Source of the DNA: Hyphomicrobiales bacterium
GTDB taxonomy: Bacteria > Pseudomonadota > Alphaproteobacteria > Rhizobiales > Xanthobacteraceae
Direction of reading: 5' to 3'
Assembly: GCA_016201085.1 (NCBI GenBank)
Contig: JACQDO010000262.1
Location: 1-5,261, forward strand
DNA: 5,261 nt
Part shown: positions 1 through 5,261 of the stretch, one piece after another
Layout of the letters: every line of letters begins with the position of its first letter
Position numbering within the stretch: position 1 is the first letter of the stretch
Translations under genes and position numbers: made by a program
Notes under the pieces: generated by a model
What the model was told of the DNA's origin: nothing
What the model saw: the letters and a program-made list of their open reading frames with translations, nothing else
Databases searched by the model: none

Positions 1-1213
1 CATCCTTGCCGAACTTCTCGCGCAATTTGTCGACGGCGTGCTCGGCTTCCTCCGCGCGGCGGTCGAGGAGATCGGCGAAATCGTCGCCGGCGGCTTCCGT
101 CAGGTGGCTGACGCCGATGCCGATCAGCCGGAAGCGCGTGGAGCCGATTTCGTGGCTCAAGAGATCGCGTCCGGCGGCGAAGATACGCGCGGCCAGCTGC
201 GTGGGGGCGCCGAGCGCGCGGGCGCGCGTGCGCGTCTTGAAATCGGCGCTCTTGAGCTTGAGCGTCACGGTGGTGCCGGCGAGCGCGCCGGCCTTCAGCC
301 GCCCCGACACTTTCTCGGTCAATTCCCATAGCGTCTGCTCAAGCGGACGGAATTCGCCGATGTCACGCTCGAAGGTGGTTTCCGCCGAGATGCTCTTGGT
401 CTCGCGCTCGGCGCTGACCGTGCGCTGGTCGAGCCCGCGCGCCAGCCGCCAGAGCCGGCCGCCTTCCTCGCCGTAGCGGCGCATCAGTTCGCGCTCGTCG
501 GCGCGTTGCAGGTCGCCGATCAGGCGATAGCCGTCGGCGGCGAGCTTGGCGGCGCTCACTTTGCCCACACCGTAGATGAAGCCGACCGGCTTGGGCGCCA
601 GGAATTCCGCCGCCTCGTTCTGCCCGAGCACGGCAAAGCCGCGCGGCTTGTCCATATCGGAGGCGATCTTGGCGAGGAACTTGTTGGCCGACAGCCCGAT
701 CGACACCGTGATGCCGATGCTGCGCTCGATTTCGGTGGCGAAGCGCGCCAGCACGCGGGCGGCGCTCATGCCATGCAGACGCTGCGTGCCGGTGAGATCG
801 AGAAAGGCCTCGTCGATCGACAGCGGCTCGACCAAGGGCGTGAGGGCGAACATCGCCTTGCGCACCTCGCGCCCGGCCTTGACGTATTTCGCCATGTTCG
901 GCTTGACCACCACCGCGTTGGGGCAGCGGCGCAGCGCCTCGAACATCGGCATCGCCGAGCGGATGCCGTAGGTGCGCGCCACATAGCAGCAGGCCGCCAC
1001 CACGCCGCGTTTGCCGCCGCCGACGATCACCGGTTTGTCGATCAGCGATGGGTCGTCGCGCTTTTCGATCGTGGCGTAGAAAGCGTCGCAGTCGACATGC
1101 GCGATGGTGAGGCTGTCGAGTTCCGCGTGGCGAGCCAGCCGCGGCGAGCCGCAGGCCGGGCAGCGCGTCGCTTTTTCCGCGCAATCGGCCAGGCAATCGC
1201 GGCAGAAGCTCAC
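1..1213 (-). CDS. dinB: DNA polymerase IV (Y-family translesion polymerase), 3' end outside the window
   Basis: Error-prone Y-family polymerase that copies past damaged template bases. The frame is open for 404 codons from a GTG start and leaves the window without a stop, so only a short C-terminal tail, probably 10-20 residues, is missing. Seen: an N-terminal Cys cluster (C4-x2-C7, C11, C18-x2-C21); the first catalytic motif DCDAFYA with D41; the second, SIDEAFLDL, with D134 and E135; palm and finger blocks such as [11 protein letters not shown]; a helix-hairpin-helix region ([19 protein letters not shown]); and the little-finger domain with SAETTF and [13 protein letters not shown]. The Cys-rich leader also occurs in rhizobial DinB paralogues as I remember them. 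The GTG start is chosen because it overlaps the stop of the upstream DUF3572 gene (GTGA) and keeps the Cys cluster; no in-frame ATG gives a full-length alternative. The two genes are therefore likely translationally coupled. Identity is secure; the role of the Cys cluster is inferred. Confidence 0.96.
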   Translation of the reverse strand, partial: MSFCRDCLADCAEKATRCPACGSPRLARHAELDSLTIAHVDCDAFYATIEKRDDPSLIDKPVIVGGGKRGVVAACCYVARTYGIRSAMPMFEALRRCPNAVVVKPNMAKYVKAGREVRKAMFALTPLVEPLSIDEAFLDLTGTQRLHGMSAARVLARFATEIERSIGITVSIGLSANKFLAKIASDMDKPRGFAVLGQNEAAEFLAPKPVGFIYGVGKVSAAKLAADGYRLIGDLQRADERELMRRYGEEGGRLWRLARGLDQRTVSAERETKSISAETTFERDIGEFRPLEQTLWELTEKVSGRLKAGALAGTTVTLKLKSADFKTRTRARALGAPTQLAARIFAAGRDLLSHEIGSTRFRLIGIGVSHLTEAAGDDFADLLDRRAEEAEHAVDKLREKFGKD

Positions 1214-1509
1214 GGGATTTCCCGCTCCCACGGTTCGCCGCCGAGCGCGACATGAGCCTTGGCGATGTCGTCCGGCCGACACTGCGCTTCGGCGGCAAAA
1301 GCGGCGGCCAGCGGCTCATCCGCGGCAAGGTACTCAAGCACCCCTACCAGGAACCCAGGCTCACGACTCACCGCACGAATTTCGCCGGGGCCGATACCGG
1401 TCACGGCGAGGAAGCGCCCCAGCCGCTCGCCGTCCCCGGCGATGAAGCTAAGCGCTTGAATCGCAATCCCTTCCGCCGCTTCTCGCGTCATGGCGCTGCG
1501 CGCTTTCAT
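1210..1509 (-). CDS. DUF3572 family protein
   Basis: Small protein of 99 residues, recognised as the DUF3572 family of alphaproteobacteria from its pattern: an early helix [14 protein letters not shown], then [12 protein letters not shown], then [16 protein letters not shown], and a C-terminal ALGGEPWE. It looks all-helical and soluble, with no signal peptide, no membrane segment and no cysteine-based metal site (a single Cys). Its function is unknown. The ATG at 1509 is the most upstream ATG because an in-frame TGA lies two codons before it. A GGAAAGG sequence about 12 bases upstream could serve as ribosome binding site, although the spacing is long; a start at M7 (1491) has no better site. 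Its stop overlaps the GTG of dinB, so the two probably form one operon. That linkage is the only hint of a role, and any part in DNA damage tolerance would be a guess. Confidence 0.88.
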   Translation of the reverse strand: MKARSAMTREAAEGIAIQALSFIAGDGERLGRFLAVTGIGPGEIRAVSREPGFLVGVLEYLAADEPLAAAFAAEAQCRPDDIAKAHVALGGEPWEREIP

Positions 1510-1634
1510 CGATCAAATTTGCCTTTCCGTAAGATTTGGGCACTACCGTTAACCCGATCATGCCCGACGGCGCCTGCTCTGGCGACGCCGCACGCGCCTG
1601 GCGAGCCGGCTTGGGGACAAATGGGGCGGGGAAA
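1510..1634. promoter_or_regulatory. Divergent intergenic region between DUF3572-dinB and divK-pleD
   Basis: This 125-base gap must hold the promoters of both divergent units. No convincing -35/-10 pair is visible on either strand, and no CcrM-type GANTC site occurs in it. One TTAACC hexamer (1549-1554) resembles half of a CtrA site, but the second TTAA half at the expected spacing is absent. The divK frame stays open upstream through this gap to a TTG at 1536 and an ATG at 1560. These extra residues (rich in Gly, Ala and Arg) do not resemble DivK, so the stretch is treated as non-coding. Confidence 0.5.
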
Positions 1635-2006
1635 ATGCCGAAGACCGTCCTGATCGTGGAGGACAACGAGCTGAATATGAAGCTCTTCCACGATCTCCTG
1701 GAGGCGCACGGCTACCGCACCGTCGGCACCCGCAACGGCATCGAGGCGCTCGATCTCACGCGCAAGCACCGGCCCGACCTGATCATCATGGATATCCAAC
1801 TGCCGGAAGTCTCCGGCCTCGAAGTGACCAAATGGCTCAAGGACGATCCCCAACTCAAGGCCATTCCGGTGGTCGCGGTCACTGCCTTCGCCATGAAGGG
1901 CGACGAGGAGCGCATCCGCGAAGGCGGCTGCGAGGCCTATCTGTCGAAGCCGATCTCGGTGGCCAAGTTCATCGAGACGATCCGTCATTTCCTGGGCCCG
2001 GCGTAA
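1635..2006 (+). CDS. divK: Single-domain response regulator DivK
   Basis: Cell-cycle response regulator made of one receiver domain (123 residues; Caulobacter DivK is about 125) with no output domain. In the known pathway it is phosphorylated by DivJ, dephosphorylated by PleC, and acts through protein contacts on DivL/CckA to lower CtrA activity. Seen: the acidic pocket E9-D10, phospho-acceptor D53 in IIMDIQLP, switch residue T83 in [10 protein letters not shown] and the invariant K105 in LSKPIS. The stretch from [15 protein letters not shown] through [10 protein letters not shown] is essentially the alphaproteobacterial DivK signature. The start at [12 protein letters not shown] is preferred over in-frame starts further upstream because receiver homology begins there and a G-rich ribosome binding stretch (GGGGCGGGGA) precedes it. 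pleD follows after 10 bases, the usual order for this group. Not seen here: the partner kinases. Identification is very secure. Confidence 0.97.
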   Translation: MPKTVLIVEDNELNMKLFHDLLEAHGYRTVGTRNGIEALDLTRKHRPDLIIMDIQLPEVSGLEVTKWLKDDPQLKAIPVVAVTAFAMKGDEERIREGGCEAYLSKPISVAKFIETIRHFLGPA

Positions 2007-2016
2007 TGGTGCAACG

Positions 2017-3390
2017 ATGACCGCGCGCGTTCTTGTCGTCGACGACGTCCCGGCCAACGTGAAGCTGCTGGAAGCGCGGCTGTCGGCGGAATATTTCGAC
2101 GTCGCCACCGCCACGAGCGGCGCCGAGGCGCTGGCGCTGTGCGCGCGCGCCGAATGCGACATCGTCCTGCTCGACGTCATGATGCCGGACATGGACGGCT
2201 TCGAAGTCTGCCGCAAGCTCAAGTCGAATCCGGCGACGCATCATATTCCGGTGGTCATGGTGACCGCGCTCGATCAGCCGTCCGACCGCGTGCGCGGCCT
2301 GCAAGCCGGCGCCGACGATTTCCTCACCAAACCGGTCGCCGATGTGGCGCTGATCTCGCGCGTGCGCTCGCTGGCGCGCCTGAAGATGGTGACCGACGAG
2401 TTGCGCATGCGCGCGCATACCGCCAAGGAAATCGGCATCCAGAGCCCGGAACGCGATGCCGTGGCGGATACCGGCTGCAACGGCAACATTCTCATCGTCG
2501 ACGACCGGGCGAGCTCCTACGAACGCATTGCCGCCACGCTGGCGGCCGAGCATACGGTGGAGGTGGAATCCAACCCGAACGAGGCGCTGTTTCGCGCCGC
2601 CGAGGGCAATTTCGACCTGCTGATCGTCTCCCTCGGTTTGAAGGATTTCGACGGCCTGCGTCTGTGCAGCCAGATCCGCTCGCTCGATCGCACGCGCAAC
2701 ATACCGATCCTGGCGATGGCGGAGGCCGATAACAACGATCGTCTGGTGCGCGGCCTGGAGATCGGCGTCAACGATTACCTGATCCGCCCGATCGACAAGA
2801 ACGAAATGCTGGCGCGCGTGCGCACGCAGATCAAGAAGAAACGCTACACCGAGCGGCTGCGCGACAATGCCTACAAGTCGATCGAAATGGCGATCACCGA
2901 TGCGCTCACCGGGTTGAACAATCGCCGCTACATGGAGACGCATCTGCAAAGCCTGGTCGAGCAGGCGGCCGCGCGCGGCAAGCCGATCGCCGTGCTCATC
3001 CTCGACATCGATCATTTCAAGTCGGTCAACGATACCCACGGCCACGATGCCGGCGACGACGTGCTGCGCGAATTCTCGCTGCGCATCCGCAAGTCGATCC
3101 GCAACATCGATCTGGCCTGCCGCTACGGCGGCGAGGAATTCGTCATCGTGATGCCGGAAACCGACGTGGCGGTGGCCACCATGGTGGCCGAGCGCATTCG
3201 CCGCCGCATCGCCGCCGAGCCGTTCGCGATCCAGCAGGGCGCGCGCAAGCTGGAGGTGACGATCTCCATCGGCATCGCGGCGATCGGCGGCGCCGGCGAC
3301 GACGCCGCGGCGATCCTCAAGCGCGCCGACGCCGCGCTCTATCGCGCCAAGCGCGACGGCCGCAACCGGGTGGTGCCGGACGCGGCCTGA
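2017..3390 (+). CDS. pleD: Diguanylate cyclase response regulator PleD (Rec-Rec-GGEEF)
   Basis: Makes cyclic di-GMP from two GTP; in Caulobacter it drives the swarmer-to-stalked change when phosphorylated by DivJ. It has 457 residues (Caulobacter about 454). Rec1 spans about 1-125 with D9-D10, phospho-acceptor D53 in LLDVMMPDMDGF, T83 and K105; Y26, the activation and dimerisation tyrosine of PleD, is present. Rec2 spans about 157-278, keeps VDD at 161-163, but has S205 where the acceptor Asp should be, as expected for the adaptor receiver of PleD. The GGDEF domain follows from about 290: TDALTGLNNRR (294-304), metal-binding D330 in LDIDHFK, and GGEEF at 371-375. An RNID (362-365), five residues before GGEEF, is an intact product-inhibition I-site. 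The start lies 10 bases after divK, with only a weak Shine-Dalgarno sequence, which suggests translation coupled to divK. Confidence 0.97.
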   Translation: MTARVLVVDDVPANVKLLEARLSAEYFDVATATSGAEALALCARAECDIVLLDVMMPDMDGFEVCRKLKSNPATHHIPVVMVTALDQPSDRVRGLQAGADDFLTKPVADVALISRVRSLARLKMVTDELRMRAHTAKEIGIQSPERDAVADTGCNGNILIVDDRASSYERIAATLAAEHTVEVESNPNEALFRAAEGNFDLLIVSLGLKDFDGLRLCSQIRSLDRTRNIPILAMAEADNNDRLVRGLEIGVNDYLIRPIDKNEMLARVRTQIKKKRYTERLRDNAYKSIEMAITDALTGLNNRRYMETHLQSLVEQAAARGKPIAVLILDIDHFKSVNDTHGHDAGDDVLREFSLRIRKSIRNIDLACRYGGEEFVIVMPETDVAVATMVAERIRRRIAAEPFAIQQGARKLEVTISIGIAAIGGAGDDAAAILKRADAALYRAKRDGRNRVVPDAA

Positions 3391-3635
3391 ATCATCCGGC
3401 ATTTTCAAAGCACTGAGCCGATATTTGGCCGCCGCTCGGGGCTGGTCTAGCCTTGCCGATGGCGGCTTCGATTCGCGCCGGCGGCAAACATGCGCGCGGC
3501 GAAGGCTTGGCAATACCCTGCGGAGTGCTCAGGTCCGCCGCATCTCCTGGGGTCTCGCGGGGTTCGGCCGGCTGGCAGCGGCGCGAGAGGCCTCCTCGGA
3601 TGCCGCTTCCGGCCGGCCACCATTTTTGCCGCGAA
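3391..3635. other. Structured non-coding stretch downstream of pleD
   Basis: The gap between pleD and the DsrE-like gene is about 385 bases, and this is its first part. Long open frames cross it on both strands, but their products are Arg/Ser/Pro-rich, match no family I know, and several run straight through the adjacent palindrome, so they are treated as accidental. The stretch is rich in self-complementary sequence. AGCCTTGCCG (3449-3458) can pair with 3497-3507 with one bulged G, and a longer imperfect palindrome lies at 3566-3618. No hairpin followed by a clear T-run, and so no obvious terminator for pleD, is visible. Confidence 0.55.
3566..3618. repeat. Imperfect inverted repeat, 17-base arms
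   Basis: The left arm 3566-3582 (GGCCGGCTGGCAGCGGC) and the reverse complement of the right arm 3602-3618 agree at 15 of 17 positions. The 19-base loop between them itself contains GAGG/CCTC complementarity. The result is a strong GC-rich hairpin immediately before the larger nested palindrome. It could end or stabilise the pleD transcript, or be part of the same repeat family. No T-run follows it, so a rho-independent terminator is not supported. Confidence 0.5.
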
Positions 3636-3768
3636 TGTCGTCCCGGCCGAGCGCCAGCGAGGGCCGGGACCCATACGCTGTGCCCTATCGAGAGATCGCG
3701 GCGTATGGGTCCCCGCCGGAGCCTGTCATCGGGCCGCGCTTCGCGCGGACCCGTTGGCGGGGACGACA
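3636..3768. repeat. Nested palindromic intergenic repeat, cloverleaf-like (Bradyrhizobium-type REP)
   Basis: Three sets of inverted repeats are nested. The outer TGTCGTCCC at 3636-3644 is matched by GGGACGACA at 3760-3768. The central stem is a perfect 13-base pair of arms: GGGACCCATACGC (3666-3678) and GCGTATGGGTCCC (3701-3713), with a 22-base loop. Side hairpins are TCCCGGCC/GGCCGGGA (3641-3648/3662-3669) and TCCCCGCC/GGCGGGGA (3710-3717/3756-3763). The right one encloses a further stem, GGGCCGCGC/GCGCGGACCC with a TTC loop. The side and central stems share bases, so alternative folds compete. The GGGACCC-AT...ATGGGTCCC core flanked by TCGTCCC/GGGACGA is one I remember from repeated intergenic elements of Bradyrhizobium-like genomes; that match is from memory. 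It ends seven bases from the stop of the converging DsrE-like gene and may serve as its 3' structure. Confidence 0.8.
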
Positions 3769-3775
3769 ACCGCGG

Positions 3776-4213
3776 TTACGGCCTCACAATCGTCCAGCCC
3801 TTTTCGGCCAGCTCGATCAGTGTCACCACGCCGGCCTTGACGCGCTCGGCGTTGTCGACCAGCGGCGGCTCCTTGCCTTCGGTGCGCGTCATGGCCTCGA
3901 GCGTGTTCTCGCACGCCTTGAACGAGACATTGGGCATGCCCTGCTTGAACGACTTCAGCCGCACCTGCACCGGCGAGGTGTCGGCGCGCAGCATGTGCAG
4001 GCCGGCATTGAAGGCGACGATCTCGATGTCGATCTCTTCGCCCTTGTCGGAATAATATTTCGACACATTGGCGGCGACGTTGAGCACGGCGTTCATCTTG
4101 CCCGCGTCGTTGTCGCTGATCTGCAGCGCCAGCCGGTGTTTCTCGGCGGCGTTGGCGGGCGCGACGGCCAGCAACAGAACGGCGGCAAACAAGGTGCGCA
4201 GCATGAACGGCAT
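3776..4213 (-). CDS. Exported DsrE/DsrF-like family protein
   Basis: Protein of 145 residues with a clear signal peptide: short basic start MPFMLRT, hydrophobic core (FAAVLLLAVA), then PANAA with cleavage likely around residues 22-23. The mature part of about 122 residues resembles the COG1416 branch of the DsrE superfamily. It opens with HRLALQISDND, has a central IEIVAFNAGLHML, then VSFKACENT with the single cysteine C101, and the typical ending AGVVTLIELAEKGWTIVRP. DsrE-fold proteins often handle sulfur on a conserved cysteine; whether this periplasmic form does so is unknown. The start at 4213 is fixed by an excellent GGGAGGA six bases upstream. The frame is open further up, but those residues precede the signal peptide. 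A TAGGAT hexamer (4239-4244, read on minus) could be a -10 element, without a good -35. The gene stands alone between two palindromic repeats and converges on pleD. Confidence 0.85.
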   Translation of the reverse strand: MPFMLRTLFAAVLLLAVAPANAAEKHRLALQISDNDAGKMNAVLNVAANVSKYYSDKGEEIDIEIVAFNAGLHMLRADTSPVQVRLKSFKQGMPNVSFKACENTLEAMTRTEGKEPPLVDNAERVKAGVVTLIELAEKGWTIVRP

Positions 4214-4219
4214 AACGTG

Positions 4220-4226
4220 TCCTCCC
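4220..4226 (-). promoter_or_regulatory. Shine-Dalgarno of the DsrE-like gene
   Basis: GGGAGGA on the minus strand, six bases before the ATG at 4213. It is the strongest ribosome binding site in the window. It decides the start in favour of MPFMLRT rather than the longer frame beginning at 4273 or the internal ATG at 4204. Confidence 0.85.
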
Positions 4227-4276
4227 AGACAGGGTTCGATCCTATCAGGTTCGCAGCGGGGCGAATATTCCATTGA

Positions 4277-4323
4277 CCCCTCGCCCTTCGAGGGCCGCCT
4301 GCGGCGGCCACCTCAGGGTGACG
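4277..4323. repeat. REP-like hairpin repeat
   Basis: A perfect stem GGCCGCC (4293-4299) and GGCGGCC (4303-4309) closes a TGC loop. Outside it, CGCCCT (4282-4287) can pair with AGGGTG (4315-4320) with one G-T pair. The flanks CCTTCGAG and CCTCAGGGTGA resemble the short intergenic hairpins with CTTCGAG/CCTCAGG arms that are abundant in Rhizobiales genomes; this family match is from memory. It lies between the rpmG terminator and the leader of the DsrE-like gene. Confidence 0.7.
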
Positions 4324-4337
4324 GAGAAGGGAAATGC

Positions 4338-4358
4338 AAAAGGCGCCCACTGGGCGCC
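4338..4358 (-). terminator. Rho-independent terminator of rpmG
   Basis: Read on the minus strand: GGCGCCC, loop AGT, GGGCGCC, then TTTT. It is a perfect 7-base GC stem about 28 bases after the rpmG stop. ATGCA and TGCAT outside the stem (4334-4338 and 4360-4364) add further pairing. Orientation and position fit termination of rpmG. Confidence 0.85.
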
Positions 4359-4386
4359 CTGCATAGCCTCGGAACCAAGCTCAAGC

Positions 4387-4554
4387 TTACTTGATCTTGG
4401 ATTCCTTGTATTCGACGTGCTTCTTGGCGATCGGGTCGTATTTCTTCTTGGTCAGCTTCTCGGTCTGCGTGCGCGAGTTCTTCTTGGTCACGTAGTAATG
4501 GCCGGTGTCGGCGCTCGACACGAGCTTGATCTTCAGGCTGGCGGCTTTGGCCAT
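4387..4554 (-). CDS. rpmG: 50S ribosomal protein L33
   Basis: Structural protein of the large ribosomal subunit near the E site. It has 55 residues, the normal bacterial length, beginning [18 protein letters not shown] and continuing with [10 protein letters not shown], a Lys-rich KLTKKKYDP, and the ending [10 protein letters not shown]. No cysteine is present, so it is the zinc-free type usual in alphaproteobacteria. The ATG follows GAGGA by seven bases. It has its own promoter-like sequence upstream and a strong terminator downstream, so it is probably a single-gene transcript. In related genomes rpmG sits close to the divK-pleD region, consistent with this window. Confidence 0.97.
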   Translation of the reverse strand: MAKAASLKIKLVSSADTGHYYVTKKNSRTQTEKLTKKKYDPIAKKHVEYKESKIK

Positions 4555-4606
4555 GGATTTATCCTCGAAAACGGAACTCTAGGGGGTGGTGCTGGCTTCG
4601 GCGCGG

Positions 4607-4634
4607 AACCTAGCGGCAAGGCGGCAAATGTCAA
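4607..4634 (-). promoter_or_regulatory. Probable promoter of rpmG
   Basis: On the minus strand a consensus -35 hexamer TTGACA (4629-4634) is followed after 16 bases by TAGGTT (4607-4612), a weak match to a -10 element. It lies about 55 bases before the rpmG ATG in the gap after the zinc-ribbon gene. The perfect -35 makes it credible; the exact -10 is uncertain. Confidence 0.5.
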
Positions 4635-4668
4635 GAAAACCCGGTTTTTGGCGGGGTTCGCGGAGGCG

Positions 4669-4899
4669 TCATTTATCCGTTTCCCGCGCATCCGACATCG
4701 CTTGCCAGAGCGCCACCCCGAAATCGACGACGTGCTCCTCGCCACACTGCTCGCAACGATAGGTGCGCATGTCGCGGCCGGACATGGTGAATTTCTCCAG
4801 CCGGATCATTTCCCGGCTGCATTTGGGGCATTGGGTCGCAGAAACGGCAGGCGCCGGTTGCGGGCGATCGGTCCAGTTGAACCAAGCGGGCCATTTCAT
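4669..4899 (-). CDS. Small zinc-ribbon protein
   Basis: Protein of 76 residues with two CxxC knuckles: C24-P-K-C27 and C49-E-Q-C52, the second followed by GEEHVVDFG. This spacing is typical of a zinc ribbon that binds one Zn2+. The N-terminus is Trp- and Pro-rich (MKWPAWFNW), and the segment between knuckles (KFTMSGRDMRTYR) reads as two beta strands. No catalytic domain, signal peptide or membrane helix is seen. I do not recognise a named family; a role in nucleic-acid or protein binding is possible but unproven. The ATG at 4899 is preferred; a TTG at 4935 in the same frame would add 12 residues. Neither start has a strong ribosome binding site. It lies 32 bases after the interrupted membrane ORF and about 114 bases before rpmG, all on the same strand. 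Confidence 0.72.
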   Translation of the reverse strand: MKWPAWFNWTDRPQPAPAVSATQCPKCSREMIRLEKFTMSGRDMRTYRCEQCGEEHVVDFGVALWQAMSDARETDK

Positions 4900-4931
4900 C
4901 CGAGATTGTCCAACGATGTCACGATCCGAAT

Positions 4932-5156
4932 TCAAGGGTGAAAAGGTGGACAGAAATTCCGATCTACCAAGGTCACGTCGTCACGTGTGCCGTTGAGAAA
5001 CAGATAATGGCACACCGTTTTGTAGGCCGGCTTGCCATCGACATGTCCGGTGAAATCGAGGCTCGAGCCCTAGTACAGCCCGCCATTGAGGATGTAGCCG
5101 ATGACGACAATCGCGGCCACTCCATAGAAGATCCAACCGAACCATGGACGTTTCAT
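4932..5156 (-). pseudogene. Small membrane-anchored hypothetical protein interrupted by an in-frame TAG
   Basis: From an ATG at 5156 the frame encodes a single hydrophobic helix (WIFYGVAAIVVIGYILNGGLY, residues 8-28). It then meets TAG at 5070-5072 and continues open for 45 more codons to a TGA. The second part looks like real protein: GSSLDFTG, then KTVCHYLFLNG, ending NFCPPFHP with two cysteines. Together they would give a 74-residue protein with an N-terminal anchor and a short extracytoplasmic domain, a layout I recall for small hypothetical proteins of Bradyrhizobium-like bacteria (from memory, not searched). Upstream there is only a weak GGAA ribosome site. Options are a nonsense-mutated gene, a sequencing error, amber readthrough, or a genuine 28-residue peptide with chance coding downstream. 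The downstream part has no obvious start of its own. GC content is lower here than in the rest of the window. Confidence 0.45.
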
Positions 5157-5261
5157 GGTGTCATTCCAGCATGAACTTGAGCGTCGGCTTTTTGAAATAC
5201 TAACGCGTTTTCGGAGTCGTTACAGCAGCTCTCGATAAAACCGCTGGTCGACAATGAAATA

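Noticed and set aside
363..1337. Long minus-strand open frame of 324 codons
   Set aside because: It overlaps dinB in another frame, is extremely Arg-rich, and shows no polymerase or other domain; the overlapping dinB frame carries all Y-family motifs.
1549..1554. TTAACC, a half CtrA binding site upstream of divK
   Set aside because: The partner TTAA at seven-base spacing is absent, so CtrA control cannot be claimed.
1536..1634. N-terminal extension of DivK
   Set aside because: Receiver homology starts at [12 protein letters not shown] and the length matches DivK from there; the upstream residues are low-complexity and lack a ribosome site.
3427..3486. tRNA-like appearance: GGCCGCC and GGCGGC ends with a TTCGATT loop-like segment
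   Set aside because: The distance between the ends is too short for a tRNA, the T-arm stem has mismatches, and no anticodon arm or D arm can be placed.
1969..3513. 514-codon minus-strand open frame opposite pleD
   Set aside because: A shadow of pleD caused by high GC at third positions; the product is His/Arg/Ala-rich without any recognisable domain.
3392..4276. Open frames in the gap after pleD on both strands
   Set aside because: They cross the palindromic repeat, and those reaching further cover the DsrE-like gene antisense; they have no good ribosome site and low-complexity Arg/Ser/Pro composition.
4636..4649. AAAACCCGGTTTTT as a terminator for the zinc-ribbon gene
   Set aside because: The possible stem is only four A-T pairs with a five-base loop, or six with an impossible loop; it lies beside the rpmG promoter and is more likely incidental.
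4938..5174. Plus-strand open frame of 78 codons near the right edge
   Set aside because: Antisense to the membrane ORF, which has a clear hydrophobic helix; the plus-strand product matches nothing I know and lacks a ribosome site.

Overview
The window looks like chromosomal DNA of a GC-rich alphaproteobacterium, most likely of the order Hyphomicrobiales (Rhizobiales) and near the Bradyrhizobium/Xanthobacter side. The evidence is the conserved neighbourhood of a DUF3572 gene plus DNA polymerase IV gene divergent from divK-pleD, the sequences of DivK and PleD themselves, a cysteine-free ribosomal protein L33, and intergenic palindromic repeats of the kind scattered through Bradyrhizobium-like genomes. 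The taxonomic call is an inference from remembered families; no search was run.

Left part (1-1509, minus strand): a two-gene unit. A small DUF3572 protein is followed by a Y-family DNA polymerase (dinB) that starts inside the stop codon of the first gene (GTGA overlap). dinB runs off the left edge. A 125-base gap then separates this unit from the divergent pair divK (1635-2006) and pleD (2017-3390). DivK is the single-domain response regulator of the alphaproteobacterial cell-cycle phosphorelay. PleD is the Rec-Rec-GGDEF diguanylate cyclase controlled by the same kinases. They are 10 bases apart and surely co-transcribed.

Middle (3391-3775): no credible gene. This stretch is packed with hairpins. 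It ends in a 133-base nested palindrome (3636-3768) that could fold as a cloverleaf and sits seven bases from the end of the next gene.

Right part (3776-5261), all minus strand: an exported DsrE-family protein; a REP-like hairpin and the rho-independent terminator of rpmG; rpmG (ribosomal protein L33) with a good Shine-Dalgarno sequence and a plausible promoter; a small zinc-ribbon protein; and a small membrane-anchored ORF interrupted by an in-frame amber codon. The last few hundred bases are clearly less GC-rich than the rest. The terminal 105 bases hold no gene that can be identified.

Most of the window is conserved housekeeping and cell-cycle content. I do not see a new defence, mobile or biosynthetic system. 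The items most worth a second look are the nested palindrome and structured gap after pleD, the amber-interrupted ORF, and the cysteine-rich N-terminus of DinB.
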